A stretch of 64,000 bases of DNA from NCBI GenBank assembly GCA_050084515.1, contig CM114271.1, forward strand, positions 14,632,001 to 14,696,000, read 5' to 3'. This document shows, one piece after another, positions 34,943-46,946 of this stretch. The position numbers were made by a program, and so were the translations under genes. The first letter of the stretch is position 1; every line of letters starts with the position of its first letter. Source of the DNA: Blasia pusilla. Taxonomy: Eukaryota > Marchantiophyta > Marchantiopsida > Blasiales. The notes under the pieces were generated by a model. That model was not told the DNA's origin, did no database searches, and saw only the letters and a list, made by a program, of their open reading frames with translations.

Positions 34943-35395
34943 TCAAACAGGTAATGAGCTAACGCGCCCATCACCTGACTGCCATCCTGGTCTGTAGGAC
35001 GTTGACTCCTCCCAGTAATCCAGGGAAAACCCCATCGGGTATAATATTGTTCCACCAACCAAGACGTCGTAGGACTCTTCATCAGTCACTATCGCCTTGG
35101 CTCGCACCACGGAATTATCTGTAGGATGTCCCGGGAGAATCCTCACCATAACCTCATGGCGGGTGATATACAGTGTGATACTCGCTCCACCCAAGGATGT
35201 CTGTATCCGGAATGGACAACGCTCCACATCGGCTCTCGTCAAGCCCAATCCTCTAAATGACGCTTTTCCCAACATTAGGGGTTGCGCTCCTGAATCCAAC
35301 AAGACGCGCTGCACACTAAAAGCTCTACCTCCGTGACTAACCAATTGGAAGACCTCTCCTCGATTATCCAACAACACAATACCAGGAGAAGCCAT
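34943..35395 (-). pseudogene. Aspartic protease domain of gypsy element Y
   Basis: VLLDSGAQPLMLG (about 35266-35305) is the retropepsin active-site loop with D-S-G-A. Further on, YDVLVGGTILYPMGFSLDYW (near 35010-35070) resembles the second half of the fold (V-L-G-x-x-x-L). The domain is continuous for 150 codons and ends at a TGA (34943-34945). The frame continues directly beyond this stop into the methyltransferase part, so the stop looks like a C-to-T decay. Confidence 0.75.
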
Positions 35396-36008
35396 GGCAC
35401 GCTCTATCCTGGGTCTAGCGACATCTCCGCCATCCTAGCACCCCTAATCTGCCATGAATTTGACATGGACGGCCCCAGCATCCGCTCCAAGGGCAAGTCC
35501 ATCACCTCCTGTGCAATCACCTCTCAACGTGGTGCAGGAACTCCAACTCCGCGCTCACATAGTGAAGTGGCCAGCCGAAAAGCCTCAACGGGCTTCCCCC
35601 CCAACGTCATAACATCAGAAGCAGAAAATAAAGGAGTGTGGTACACAATGGTGGCCGCCCCCAACAACGTGCTCGACACATGCCCCTCCTGAGCATCAAC
35701 AATAGGAGTCGTCATACTCGCTTCTCCCATCGCCCTTCGTGCCTGCACACCAACAACATCACCAACTCTCCAAGAACTTTGATGAGGACCCATCGATAGG
35801 GTCCTCATCGCTTTGGACAACGTGAAAGATTGAGGAAGCCTAATCTGTTTTCTGGCTTCTCCTCGATATGGATCCAACTCTGCGGTTGCTCCACGCGTCA
35901 CAACTGCGGCAGCCTCTATGTGGGAAATCCCACACATCCAACCAGGATCCTCCATATCTCTGGCTGCTCCATATGATGTCGATGCCACAGATCTGACATC
36001 GAGTAACC

Positions 36009-37375
36009 TCAATGCCATAGCCGCAATCTGCTCTTGTAGTTGCTGTATCTAAGCAACCATTCTAGCCTCACATCCAGTGTCTCCCTCGGCGCGTCTAGGT
36101 GGTGGTACTCTACCTCCTCCATGGGCAGCTCCACCACCCTGTCGGGCAACTCCAACTCCTCGTCCCTCAATGGGACCACCTGGTGCACGATCTCTAGCCC
36201 ACGTGGACCGGCTACTCGCTCTGTTGCCCTCTCTGGCCCTCGATCCGGATAAAACTCAAGATGTAAACTCAAACACCTGGCGCATGTATGACCATACCTC
36301 TGACAATAGTCACACTGATAACCTCTTGGTGCAGCACCATCTCCTCCTCCATGCTGAGGCACACGTCCATGACCATGACGAGTGCAATCGCGTTGATGAT
36401 GGGCTCCACCACATGACTAACAAGTGATAGTAGGCGGCTACTGTTGAGTCGCATATGAAGGCGCAGGTCTCTGTGGCACGGCCTCCCGGTATCCTCCCTC
36501 ATCTCGTGGTGCCACAGTCGACCTATCTCGGAGTTCACGTTGCTGCACAGGAGGTGCAGCCAATTGTGACTGCTCTCGCCCATAACCGATGGTGGCTACG
36601 CTCTCCTCCTCCATGTTGCGCTCAATGTTCTCAACGGTCCTAAGAACATATCTCAACATAGGGGAGGTGTTCATAAGAAGCACCCCCTCCCGCATCCGTG
36701 TCCGCAGGGTCTGGTCCAACATCGCGTACAATGACTGGATAGCGTGAGCCTCCGTCACCCCTTGAGTGATGTTGATCAACCAACACAAGCAAGTGTAAGC
36801 CTCACGTAAACTCTCACCAGGCGCCTCTGGAAGTCGTGGATGCTCCGCAACTTCTCCGTCCGTACCCTTTGGTAGTTGGCCCTCAACTCAGCGAAGAACT
36901 CAACCACGGGGTTGAACCTGGGACGAACCTCACTAGATGGTGCAACTGCTCTAGTGCGAGTGACCCCTCCAAAAACATCACAAGTGGAAGAGGAAGTAGC
37001 CTCTCTTGACTCCTCCTCCTCATCTGGGAACGGCTCCGTCCATGACACATAGTGTGGGTCATAGTAGAGTCGCCATGCCTCAATCTCGTGGGCATATATG
37101 TGGGAGAACTCATGGTAATCGTCCATGGGCGCCCCCTCTAAATTCAGGAACATACCGTTCCATGCTGTAAATGGGTTGAACTCTCTAGAGTTCTTGGCCC
37201 ACTGGAAGTCGCACCAACTCCTAAACTTTGCTATGAAATCGTGCAACTCAATCGTGCCTACTGCACCTGAAAACCTACGCGGTCCTCTACCCCGATCGTC
37301 CATCTCGTATGCCCAACTGGTAGGACCACTCACAATGTGTGGCGATGTGCTCACAAACTCCTCTACACCCTCCAT
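36009..37375 (-). pseudogene. Gag of gypsy element Y with zinc knuckles
   Basis: The N-terminal part (36776-37375) reads SWAYEMDDRGRGPRRFSG and continues with TIELHDFIAKFRSW and ENPFTAWNG-like blocks of a capsid-type gag. It matches the plus-strand copy at 61.5-62.0 kb closely. After a frameshift near 36800 the capsid continues (ITQGVTEAHAIQSLYAMLD). Two zinc-knuckle-like motifs follow: a damaged one with an internal stop near 36375-36412 and an intact CDYCQRYGHTCARC at 36273-36314. A region of about 600 bases between this and the protease (35396-36008) is proline/serine-rich and unassigned. Confidence 0.75.
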
Positions 37376-37800
37376 CTTGTCTGACGATGATACATAAGAA
37401 GGTCGAGGTGGTCCCTTACGTGGAGACCTTCGGAACCTCGCACCACTCCGCGTAAAACCCTAAACCACCTCGCCTCTCCAAGTCCTGAACAGACCCCATG
37501 ATGACCCTCGTTCCCCTCTCACCCAATCACTCTCAATCTCATGAGTAATCCCTCAATCACTCATCCCAAACATGCGGCACTTGATCTACACTCTCCCTCC
37601 CTGAGACGTGTAACGTGCGGCAACATGCCGCGTGGTGCGGCAAATCGATCAGACTATCATCTCATCGACAACCTACCCTCAACTCCGGACATCCCACACA
37701 GGTATATGTCCCTTAAACCACATACATGAATGATGCTCTCAGCATCCACACAACCCAATATCCCCAAATAAATTATCCAAATCCGAGAATTCCTCACACA

Positions 37801-38690
37801 TGTAGGGTAAAAGACCAGAATGGGTAACCTGAACACATGTCGATGTCGAACCTCAGCAACTGCAAATCTTGACCCCAACTCAGTCTTGAAGACAACTCCT
37901 CCAATTAGCAAGTTGTACTCCTCTCGTACTAACGCTCAACCTCCTCGATTTGCGGTGCAAGTCGAGCGGTCCGGTGCGACACTGGCGGCACGAAATGGCT
38001 ACAAACAGCACGACACTCAGGAATGGGATGCGGCACTTGGCGGCATACCCTCCTCAATCAGAAATTCACACACTTTGCTCCTTAGTGAAGGAGCGGTTCC
38101 ATGATTGAGACGGTGTGATGCGACCATGAGCGGCACGACGCAGCAATCGGCGGTGCGTTGCGGTTACGGGCGTCACGGCACGGTACTTGATCGTCGTCGA
38201 GCGGTTACTAATCACAACATAGCAGCATGAAATCAAAACTCAAATACCATAACCGGAGGTCATCTGCCATCAAAGGTTGATGACGGAACTGCGATGACGG
38301 TGGCGACCAAAACAAAGTACGTGGTGGCAACGGAAGTCAGAGAATCAACGAACGTCGTGGAAGACCCTCCACTCTATAATGGCGGAAATGGCAACCAAAG
38401 GGTGGACCATGGACGGTTTATTGATGATGTTGATGACCAACCGATGACAGTGACGGTGAAGATTGATTGTTGATGGTGACTATGATGGCGACGGACGCCA
38501 TCGGCGTGGCGGCTGGTTTAGGGTTTGAACAATTTAACCCTACAAAATTGCCTAGTAATGGAAGTTTTGCAAGATTGACCATAACTTTTTGCTTGCAACT
38601 CCAAATTGCACATTATTTGTATCACAATGTGCATAGCTTCACGATCTACAACAGTGTCAAAAAATATTTTTAAAAAAAAATTCGAGTAAA
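37801..38690. other. GC-rich, GGCGG/CGGCAC-rich DNA; possible LTR of element Y
   Basis: No protein motif is visible. The part at 37930-38470 is dense in CGGCAC, GGCGG and GATGACGG words on the plus strand. Its position upstream of the element Y leader makes it a candidate 5' LTR, but I could not find TG/CA ends, and only the leader portion (37390-37650) clearly matches the second copy at 61.2-61.5 kb. Confidence 0.35.
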
Positions 38691-39570
38691 AATTGATGGG
38701 GATTGTTGTAAAGCCCAATGTCTCTTTCTCCTACACAAAATTTGGCAGCGCTTCCGTGCTGATTTTTCCCAACGAAAATATAAAACCTGTAAAAATACAA
38801 ATCAGCAAGCTACATGGTGCTCTTGAGAGCATCCGCATGGGGCAACCTACCCCCATACTCAATCCCTATAAAAAATTGTGGAGCGCTTCCTCGCGCCACT
38901 CTTCCACATGAACAATTGGCAAATGCAAAGAACAATCAAAGCATCCCTTGCTCCGGTGATCACTCTCATTAGCCGCTGAATGGGGAACACAGTCGTCAAC
39001 CTGCAAAAACAGCAAATGACCACCGAGCTCCCCCATGAAGCTCTCTCACTCTCTCATTCTCTCTTTGTAAAGTAAGATCCAATCTCTCTCTACACCATCT
39101 CACACCATAGCTCTCAAAGGTGTGCACTCTCTCTCATGTCAAACCAAACCCACTCTCCTAATGAGAGGCTTGGGTTACACTCACATGGCAAGGGACCATA
39201 GTTAGGCCGTCTTATGCCAAGAGGTTCAACAAAGAGAGAATGAGCTCTCAAGCTCTCTCTCTTGGAGGTATACTCCCTTCCCTCTCCCAAGCCCTCTCAA
39301 CGGTAACCTATGCTCGCAGGTCATCTCCTTGGATCTTGACCTTCTATAGCGGGTCAAGGGCCAATTCCCAAAGTTGAAATTCAACTCTCCCTAATATGGG
39401 AACTTACCCGAAATAGTAAGTTTCTCTATATGGCTTCAAATGAGCCGAAATGAAGGGGAAACCTGCTCTCTCAGGTTGTGCGAAGCCTCAACAGGTCATT
39501 CTCAACCTCTTGGGCGTGTCCTCCAATACTCGTGCAGACACTCTGCTAGATCCTACCGATCTATCCTAAC
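38691..39570 (+). repeat. Dispersed repeat family R, copy A
   Basis: It starts near TGTTGTAAAGCCCAATG and contains TTTGGCAGCGCTTCC and CCCATACTCAATCCCTA. It continues with CATGAAGCTCTCTCACTC, CCAAGAGGTTCAACAAAGAG and AAATGAGCCGAAATGAAGG, and ends near GATCTATCCTAA. The same landmarks recur, inverted, at 59.1-60.0 kb and 60.1-60.65 kb, and partly at 49.05-49.56 kb. The TG start and absence of coding suggest an LTR or a coding-free element. Confidence 0.7.
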
Positions 39571-41271
39571 ACTCGTGATCTACCACGTCGACGACAATAG
39601 TGTGTTAACGGGTTGTTTGGGTGTAACTTCGCCTTGAGGTGCCGGATGAGGTCGACAACATATCTGTTGTGTCGGGAATGTTGTGTATGGTTATTTCCAT
39701 ATTTTGCTCTTTGATAGTCAAGTGACTTATTGAATGGGCCAAGGCTCACTCGATAACTTGTGCATGCATGTTACTATTGGAGAGGATATTTCTGTGGGAA
39801 GAACCTTTGGCTCTTCCCAAGGCTATAAGAGATGGAGAGATGGCTTTCCCAAGCCATTTGTCTCATGTTGGGCCTCAAGAGCACCTCTCTGGAATGTGTG
39901 TGTATAGGAACTAGGTTGCTAGCATCAAAATTCCCTCATAGCGGAGGGTGGATGTGGCTCAATATTCCAATGTAGATTCAAGAGTGGATTTTTTTGGCCG
40001 TGGGAGCCGTTTTTACTTATATTTTTTTTCTGTGGTTTCGATGTACATGTATGAGTATATTTTGTTTATGAGTGGATCGACCCGTGTGTTGGGAAGATCG
40101 GTGTCGTGTGGTGTGTAGATATGACCATAGATATCTATGCGCATGATACATCAGCATGAGTTCAAGCATCATGATATGAGCAACTTTTTATCCTTTGACT
40201 CAATTTCCCCCCATTGCAAATGATTGGCCGCTTAATTGCCCATATTATGTTTCTAATGGCCCCACTTCTCAATTTTCTTCAAAGGATCTTCCCCAAATAT
40301 ATCAAATCCCCATTTACAATTGGCTAGATCCCTTCACATCCCTTTTCAATCTAGCATAGTTTTTTTACTAATATTTGCACAATTAATTGGTAGTTGCAAA
40401 CATTCACTTGAGGTCTTGGAAGTTAAGCCTACAAATACTTGCCTTTCCATTTCATTGCTAATTCCATCTGCATGAAGAGAGCTTCACTTGAGCATGTGGC
40501 CTCAAAACCTAGTATGTGAGAGGAATTCCTTCCTCTCTCCAATGAATTTTTACTTGCAATACCCGATTAAGATGCTAGCCAATTAAGTTCAAATATGCTA
40601 ATGGAAGCATTGAATAATCAAAGATTTTTCATCACCCTTATAGAAGTAGAAGTCAAAATATTTATGGTATGTGTTTATTATCATTTAATGCCTTCCAAAA
40701 AGTCCTTGATCTAGGACCATCACACTATTTTCCTCCCCCATGCACTCTACAATAGTGAACAAAGAAAGTTCAAACTTTATTGTGAGGATGCTTGTGAAAT
40801 CCACTTGCAACATATCTTATAGGATATAGTACATTTTTTAAAATGGATAGTGGAAAAAGGTCTCCACAATATTTATTGCATATATTAGATGAATTGTGAG
40901 TTGGGTCTAATCTTGGAGAAACATGCAAAAAAGGAAAATAAGAGTAAAGTAAAAAAAACATTCAATGCACTATCCATTAAGGATACCCACAAAAATAAGT
41001 TTGTGAATGGACCTTCCATCTCAAAAGCAATTCACTTATTTGAGACATAACTTTCGCAAATAGTCACCTTATTATTAGCATTATGGTAGCTTGTTAAAAA
41101 TTCTTAATGATGAATTATACTTGTGAATTTTTTCCTCTTCAAGAAAATAATGTATTGAAATACCAATTCCCAATGGATTAATGATGGTGAATTTTAAAGT
41201 CGTTAGTCTTAAATAATACATGACAGGTTCTTCTTAAAAAAAGAAAGGGTATTTTTTTAATATAATCTATA
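39571..41271. other. AT-rich intergenic DNA, probable repeat remnants
   Basis: No gene was recognised. Around 39940-40000 a phrase with CCCTCATAGCGGAGGGTGG and GGCTCAAT resembles one near 56020-56055 (CCCTCAGATCGAGGGTGG, GGCTCAGT), so both may be leftovers of one further repeat family. Confidence 0.4.
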
Positions 41272-41483
41272 TCTATATTATTATAGGAGAGTGCCTTCTA
41301 GATTTGCAAATACCCCTTTGCTTGACATGTGGCAACTCGGCAACAAGAAAAAATTTCACATACGATGGGCAAAAAAAAAATCAAAATTATGTGCAACATC
41401 ATTAATGTCTTCCCTTCACAGGCTATACACTAACTCTTCAAACACTTTTTTATTTCTCGTGCATCGCAAGAGCACCTTACTAG
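41272..41483 (+). mobile_element. Non-autonomous Helitron, 212 bp
   Basis: Both ends are textbook: A precedes TCTATATTATTATAGGAG at the 5' end. The 3' hairpin CTCGTGC-ATC-GCAAGAG (41456-41472, one mismatch) is followed 11 bases later by CTAG and then T. It shares GAGAGTGCCTTCT and GACATGTGGCAACT with the other small copies. There is no coding capacity. Confidence 0.85.
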
Positions 41484-41813
41484 TTATTATTATTAGAGAC
41501 AAGCGTCCCTCTTTCACACATGTCCTATGGGGTTTGGCTTCCTATTATTATACATGTTCCATCTAATTAGTTAAGTATACCCATCTAAGTTTAAAGGAAT
41601 GTACCAATGGTGCTCATTATTAGCCTGTGTAGAGCACAGACCTCTATGAATAGATTAGAATTTACAAACCTCAATCCCCTTTCCTCTATTTTATGTGTTC
41701 TTCCACTACATTTTAAACTTCAATTTTCCAATCTTATCCATGATTCTCTCTCTTCTTCATTTGAAAAACGTTCACTCTAACCTCCTTGCTTCATAGAAGA
41801 AGAGAAGCAATGG

Positions 41814-42115
41814 TAAGTATAACAAAGTAAACTATTGAGTTCATACTTCATAGTGATCACATGCATGGATAGTATGTGGTATATCACTATGTATTAGATA
41901 CGGAGTTGAGTGGGGGAAGCAATGTATTTTTATGGGAAAAGCGTGGTGATTGGGGATAATTTGGAAAAATTATCCATTAATGTGATCACTAATCGGTCTA
42001 ATATAGAAAAGAAGTAGTAATCTCAATAGTAATCTCCACAATAATCTCAATCACTCCTGCATTGAGTAGAGCCATTCAAAGCCGGACAACTCAATAGTTT
42101 ACTTTGTTATACTTA
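41814..42115. repeat. Foldback/MITE-like element with 28-bp perfect terminal inverted repeats
   Basis: Bases 41814-41841 are exactly complementary to 42088-42115, leaving about 246 bases between them. There is no coding sequence and size and structure fit a miniature inverted-repeat element about 300 bp long. The immediately outer bases show no long target duplication, so the superfamily is unknown. Confidence 0.7.
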
Positions 42116-42542
42116 GCATGCCCATGCAAAGCATGAAAAGAGAACTTATTATTAAAAAAAAAATTGCCACTCCCCAATAAATTTCTCTATTCCCAAATCC
42201 ATTCATTTTTTCAATTTCTGAAAGGAGTGGTAACACCTCATTCCATTAAATAAACCCACTCCTAATCAAAGGTTGAAGTAACACCTCACTCCTCCATGAA
42301 GTTTGAAATGACGCCCCTCTCCTCAACACAAGTTGAAATAACATCCCACTCTTGTACAAAGATTGAAACCATATCCCTTTCCTTCCTGAAAGTAACATCA
42401 CTTCTTCATGAATTAAATTAGTTCCCCTATCCCAAAATCCAAACTAGTTTTCCATCTCCAAAATCATTAACCTTGAATTGAAAGATAAAATAATATTCTT
42501 ATTACCAAAATAGTATAGTGTCTATTGTCTTTCTATTATGTA

Positions 42543-42771
42543 CTAGTGGGTGCCCCTGGAAACAAAAAACGTTTTAGAGGAGTCATTTAAGGTCCATCTT
42601 GTGAAAAAAAGTGACGAGAATGAAATGACTAATGATAAATTCAAAAAAAATTTACACATTCAAAGAAAATTTACCGCCAACGCATGAAATATTTTCTTGC
42701 TACCCAATTGCCACATGTCAACGGGAGACCTGTTGGCCAATCAAAAAGGCACTCCCCAACAATAATATAGA
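42543..42771 (-). mobile_element. Non-autonomous Helitron, 229 bp
   Basis: On the minus strand it starts A then TCTATATTATTGTTGGGGAG and ends GGGGCACCCA-CTAG then T. The inner phrase GAGTGCC and the words GACATGTGGCAA and AGCAAGAAAA match the copies at 16.2 kb and 41.3 kb. The 3' hairpin is weak. Insertion between A and T is seen directly. Confidence 0.8.
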
Positions 42772-43566
42772 TTCCTGTGCTTATTGAATTACCGATAATA
42801 GCATAAATTCCTCGACAAATTGTTTAGGTTAATATATGGCAAATTGTGTTCACTCAAATGACCACAAATGTCAACATCATAGACCATAGAACAAGTTTTT
42901 CTAAGAGTTTTGCTTCAGATTGCTGCGCTTTTCTGCATATGGATGATAAACCCATAGCGAGTTAAAGTCCACCACCCTACTCATGTTTCACTAGCCCTAC
43001 CATCGATAATAACAGCAGCTGGTACTTAAAACTCACAGGTGGAGAGAAAGTTTAGAGTCCGGGTCCAAAGAACATCCTCAACAACAGTTCTCATGTTATT
43101 GGAATTATGAAGTAAGAACAGTTAGAGGAGCTCGTGGCTCAGTATTTCTGAACACATCTCAGTTTATCACAAACATAAATAGGGCATAAGGCAAGGGCAA
43201 ACAAGTAATACTCAAGGTAATTAACAGCTTTGGACATCCAATACTAAGGTCGCCCAGAGTGGTGTTAAACTTTGAGGGCTGAGCCAGATCTTTCGACTCC
43301 AAACGCACAAACTTGCACAAAGAACAAGTATTTCTGTTCTGCAATGCCAGATCTATTTCCGCTGCGACACGGCTCCAAGTCCCAAAACTCATACTAATTC
43401 CCTAACAGACTACACTATCAAAATTCTCGAACAATCTCAATTCAGATCTTCACACATTCAGGCCATGCAGCTTGTTACTAAGTTAGTGAAGACACTGCAT
43501 CGTATCATTGTTGAATGTAAAATTATCTGAATTCCATGAATGTGAGTTTAGGTGAGTTTAGGAGCA
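42772..43566. other. Downstream flank of PPR gene; no gene seen
   Basis: No recognisable coding motif. The part next to 43566 should contain the 3' untranslated region and poly(A) site of the PPR gene, which reads leftwards. Confidence 0.45.
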
Positions 43567-46500
43567 CTAAATGTAGGAAATTTGTTGCCACTTGTTTGCA
43601 CTAAAACTAGCATCTCGGTAGCCCATTTTGTTCAGCAGCCGATCCATTTGTCTAGCTCCCTCCTCATCACCTGCCCTCATACAGCGCCTCCAGATTTTGA
43701 AAATACTTTCTCTGGGTGGGGTGTGTCCTGCATTAACCTTCAAACCACCGTGTTGGAATTAGCAACATCACCCTAATAACTAATTACATCCAACCCGGAC
43801 AATATTCCAAAATGCCTATCACCATGACATTGACAAGTATCATTGTTCAAGCCAACCAGACCATTGAGGTAAAATGAGATCCAAACTTTCAGAATTTACG
43901 GCAACAATTTATAAGCAAACTAACAGTCAGATTGCATGAGAAACACTGGGCTTTGCTCGAATGTGGCCCCAGGAATGTGTAACAATTTTCAATAGATCAG
44001 GCTTATTAATTCATCTTCTGCCTCGAGTAACCACAAAAGAAAGATACACTAAACCCGGACCACCTACCATGGCATCCAACGTATCCATAGCAGCCTTGAT
44101 ATCTCGATTAACAAGATGGGCATGAATGAGAACGCTGTAAGTTCGATGATCTGGTGCTATTGCCATTTCTGACATGTAACTGAAAATCTGTAGCACTTCT
44201 GCAGTCTTCACACGACAAAATGAAGAACAAATACATTCAGAACCCCACTGCAGAATTCATGCAATATCTGTTGGCCACATCTGGATACAACAACATTCAG
44301 CTAAGGGTTGAAGCACACTTGTATCCAGACATGACCTATCCTTCAAGCTATGTGTCCAAACACCAGGATCCAAAAACGAAATCAAAACTTTCTTTTTGCC
44401 AAGCCAATGCTGAGTTCCGAAACTTGACGACAGCAAAATTTGTGAGTGATATGTTGAACTCTAGTAACCATTTTGAAGTGAAAAATATAAGCGGAAAGGC
44501 TCAGGATCTGATTGTTTGACTACTTAAAGGATCCATACTGAAGCCGAACAGGAATAAAAAACTGAACCCCTTCTAGCACATCTCAGACACTGCTTTTATA
44601 CCTTCCTGTTTTTGCCAAAGACATCCAACAGGGCATTGCAGGAGTGCACATCAGGCATCAAATTGAAAGTGGTCCCAATTGCTTCAAAAGTTTGGTAAGC
44701 TCGATCATAATCCCAAATGTTTGAACACCCTTGAATCACGCAATTGATTGCTGACAGAGCCACCTGTTTCTCACTACTTTGCATTTCTGCCAATTTGTAG
44801 TAAGCCTGTGAGCAACACACACACCTATTCTCGGCTTAGTATCAAAATTACAAACAATTTAAGCTTGAGGAAATTGAGATCACGATACAGTAAGACAACA
44901 GCTTCAAATGCTCTGATCTATCTTCCTCTCCAGATCCTGATAAAAGTGGCTGATTAACCTGTACAACAACATAGATAAACTGATACAGAATTTGATTTAA
45001 GAATTACATATAACTGTCGCCATTCAAATATCCAGAGTGACGAAGCTCAACTCTTGGTTGGTATTAAAGCACAAAAATTCAACATCACCTCAACCTCACC
45101 GCATCAAGAGCTGCAAACCCGCCTCGTGTACATGCCAATACAAGCGGTCGCAAAGATGAAACTGGGGAGAAAATTTCTCTCTCTACGTCATTCTGGGAAG
45201 CACCATACACAGATTCCATCTCATGCAATGTGCTAAAAGCTATGTCAAAGTCCCCAGCTGAAGCAAGTGCATGTATGCGGGCATGATAACTTGAGGGACA
45301 AGGAGGTTTGGTTCCACGGAAGGAACTTCGGAGTATGGTCCAGGCTTCTGTTGATAAAGCAGCATCCCCAGCCCTGGCAGCACAGGCAAGCATTGCATGA
45401 ATGCCACCTTCGTCCATTGTTAGGTTTCTTGTAGACCTGCTTAATTCTGTTTCGGAGAGAAATTTAAGGGCAAGGTAGACACACTCAGCATCGTCAAACT
45501 CTGCTGCAACTACAGCCAATTCCGCAATGTTTTGTAGTTGTGGTACAACATTATGCGCCTGCACACGGCAATACCAAGCATCTCAAGCCATCAGAACCCA
45601 GCCATAAGAGCTCTTTTAGTACCGAATGGACTCTAGAGCAACGTATGTAGTGAAGCCAATGGCACTAGGTTAGGAACTCTAGATACAGCGAAGTAACAGG
45701 GATCGATTGTGGAAACTCGTGAGTTAAATTATGGACAGCACAAGCACTTTCACATGGGCAGGAGTTACCTTGAGGTCTTTTAACAGGGACACAGCAGTCC
45801 TAGTGCGAAGCAGTCGTGTAGCAGCGAGCAGCAACTCGTTGTAGGTTGTTTTACTGGGCACATAACCCCTTTGATACATTGCTTGTAAATGCTTCATGGC
45901 AGAATCAAGTCTTCTATCGAGCGCACAAAGAACAATCACAAAGTTGTACGAATCGCCATCTGGTTGCGCCTCCGGCCCAGATTGCTCCATTCTGATTGAT
46001 AGAAAACCAGAAAGAGAGAATTGGTATGCGTGTCTAGTTCACTCGACGGAAAGACCCCGAGAAAATTCAATATCGATCGCCAATCAGACTACCGCAGTAG
46101 CTAGTGAGCCGAAAGGTTTTCACGGTCCGGCAAATCGTAGGGCGTAAAATCAAAACTTTGCACGACAACCTGCCAAATTTCTGAACACATATCAGATTTC
46201 ACGCACCTCTCAAGTATCTTCTCTGCCATTTGGGAATCCCGCTGACGAAAGATAGCTCGCAAGAGAAAATTGTACGTGAGGAGATTAGGCTTCGCTCCGC
46301 TGAACTCCATCTCCTTCACAATTTGCATCAGATTCTGAGGATCTACACCTAGCCTTAGTTTCGCATGAAGCAAGAGATTGTAGGCCATTACATTTGGGAC
46401 CTTTGCCTTCCCATCAAGATCCGGGAATTTGACCCAGTCTTCAAACAGTTGGATAGTTTCTTCCAGCTTACCAAGGGAAAGACGATTGGACATCTCTCTT

Positions 46501-46946
46501 CCTAGCATTTCAATACTAAGCCTTCCTACTTCAGATGGAGGACTCAGACCTGCCGGAAGGCCAGCTGCAGGGTTGGGAAGCACAGAGAATCCTGAAATAA
46601 CAGGGCTGTAACTACGGAGTGGAGAGGATACAGGTCGGTACCCTGGCGCAGGCTCCAGGGCAGGGATTTCTGTTTCCAATTGCGAGCTTTGAGAGACCAA
46701 AGCACTTGTTGTAAAGCTCCTCGTTCCATGAAGTGCACGACCAAATTTGATTATTCCTGACTCGTTGATCGAATCCCCAGATTTATCCGTCAAAATCGAG
46801 CTGCTTAAACGGTTGCTTTCCACTACGCTCACCTTCGGGGGTAGAAAGCTCAAGGAAAATAGACATCTGCTTAAACCCTTTAAAGTCGACGCATCTCCAT
46901 TAAAATGCCTCGACAAATACTTGGTGGACGCTCGCAAAGAAGCCAT
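43567..46946 (-). CDS. Organellar PPR protein, At1g26460-like, 6 exons
   Basis: PPR proteins bind organellar RNA. My exons in order are 46207-46946, 45769-45991, 45100-45558, 44602-44805, 44064-44205 and 43567-43727. All introns are GT-AG with matching phases, giving 1929 nt and 642 residues; from memory the Arabidopsis protein is about the same length. The ATG at 46946 (MASLRASTKYLSRHF) opens a basic, serine-rich probable mitochondrial presequence. A conserved block with SIEMLGREMSNRLSLGKLEE is followed by PPR helices such as PNVMAYNLLLHAKLR, PNLLTYNFLLRAIF and PDVHSCNALLDVFGK, and DHRTYSVLIHAHLVNRD. The last exon has WRRCMRAGD. There is no DYW or E tail, so it is a P-class protein and unlikely to be an RNA editor. 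I see no disabling change. The weakest point is the exon 1 donor (GAGAG/GTGCGT). Confidence 0.88.

Larger units (their letters stand above)
32164..37800 (-). mobile_element. Ty3/gypsy element Y carrying a DNA methyltransferase
   Basis: Reading leftwards from about 37.7 kb: a leader shared with the copy at 61.2 kb, gag (36009-37375), protease (34943-35395), cytosine-5 methyltransferase (33626-34942) and reverse transcriptase (to 32164). There the LTR of element X begins. RNase H continues only to the first strand (QLHTDWSM near 32200), and the integrase is missing. Protease, the first third of the methyltransferase, its last motifs and the reverse transcriptase share one reading frame, so the original pol was a single fusion. 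The copy is inactivated by stops and frameshifts. Confidence 0.8.

Noticed and set aside
34509-34997. 162-codon plus-strand frame
   Set aside because: Antisense shadow of the protease-methyltransferase region, whose motifs fix the minus strand as coding.
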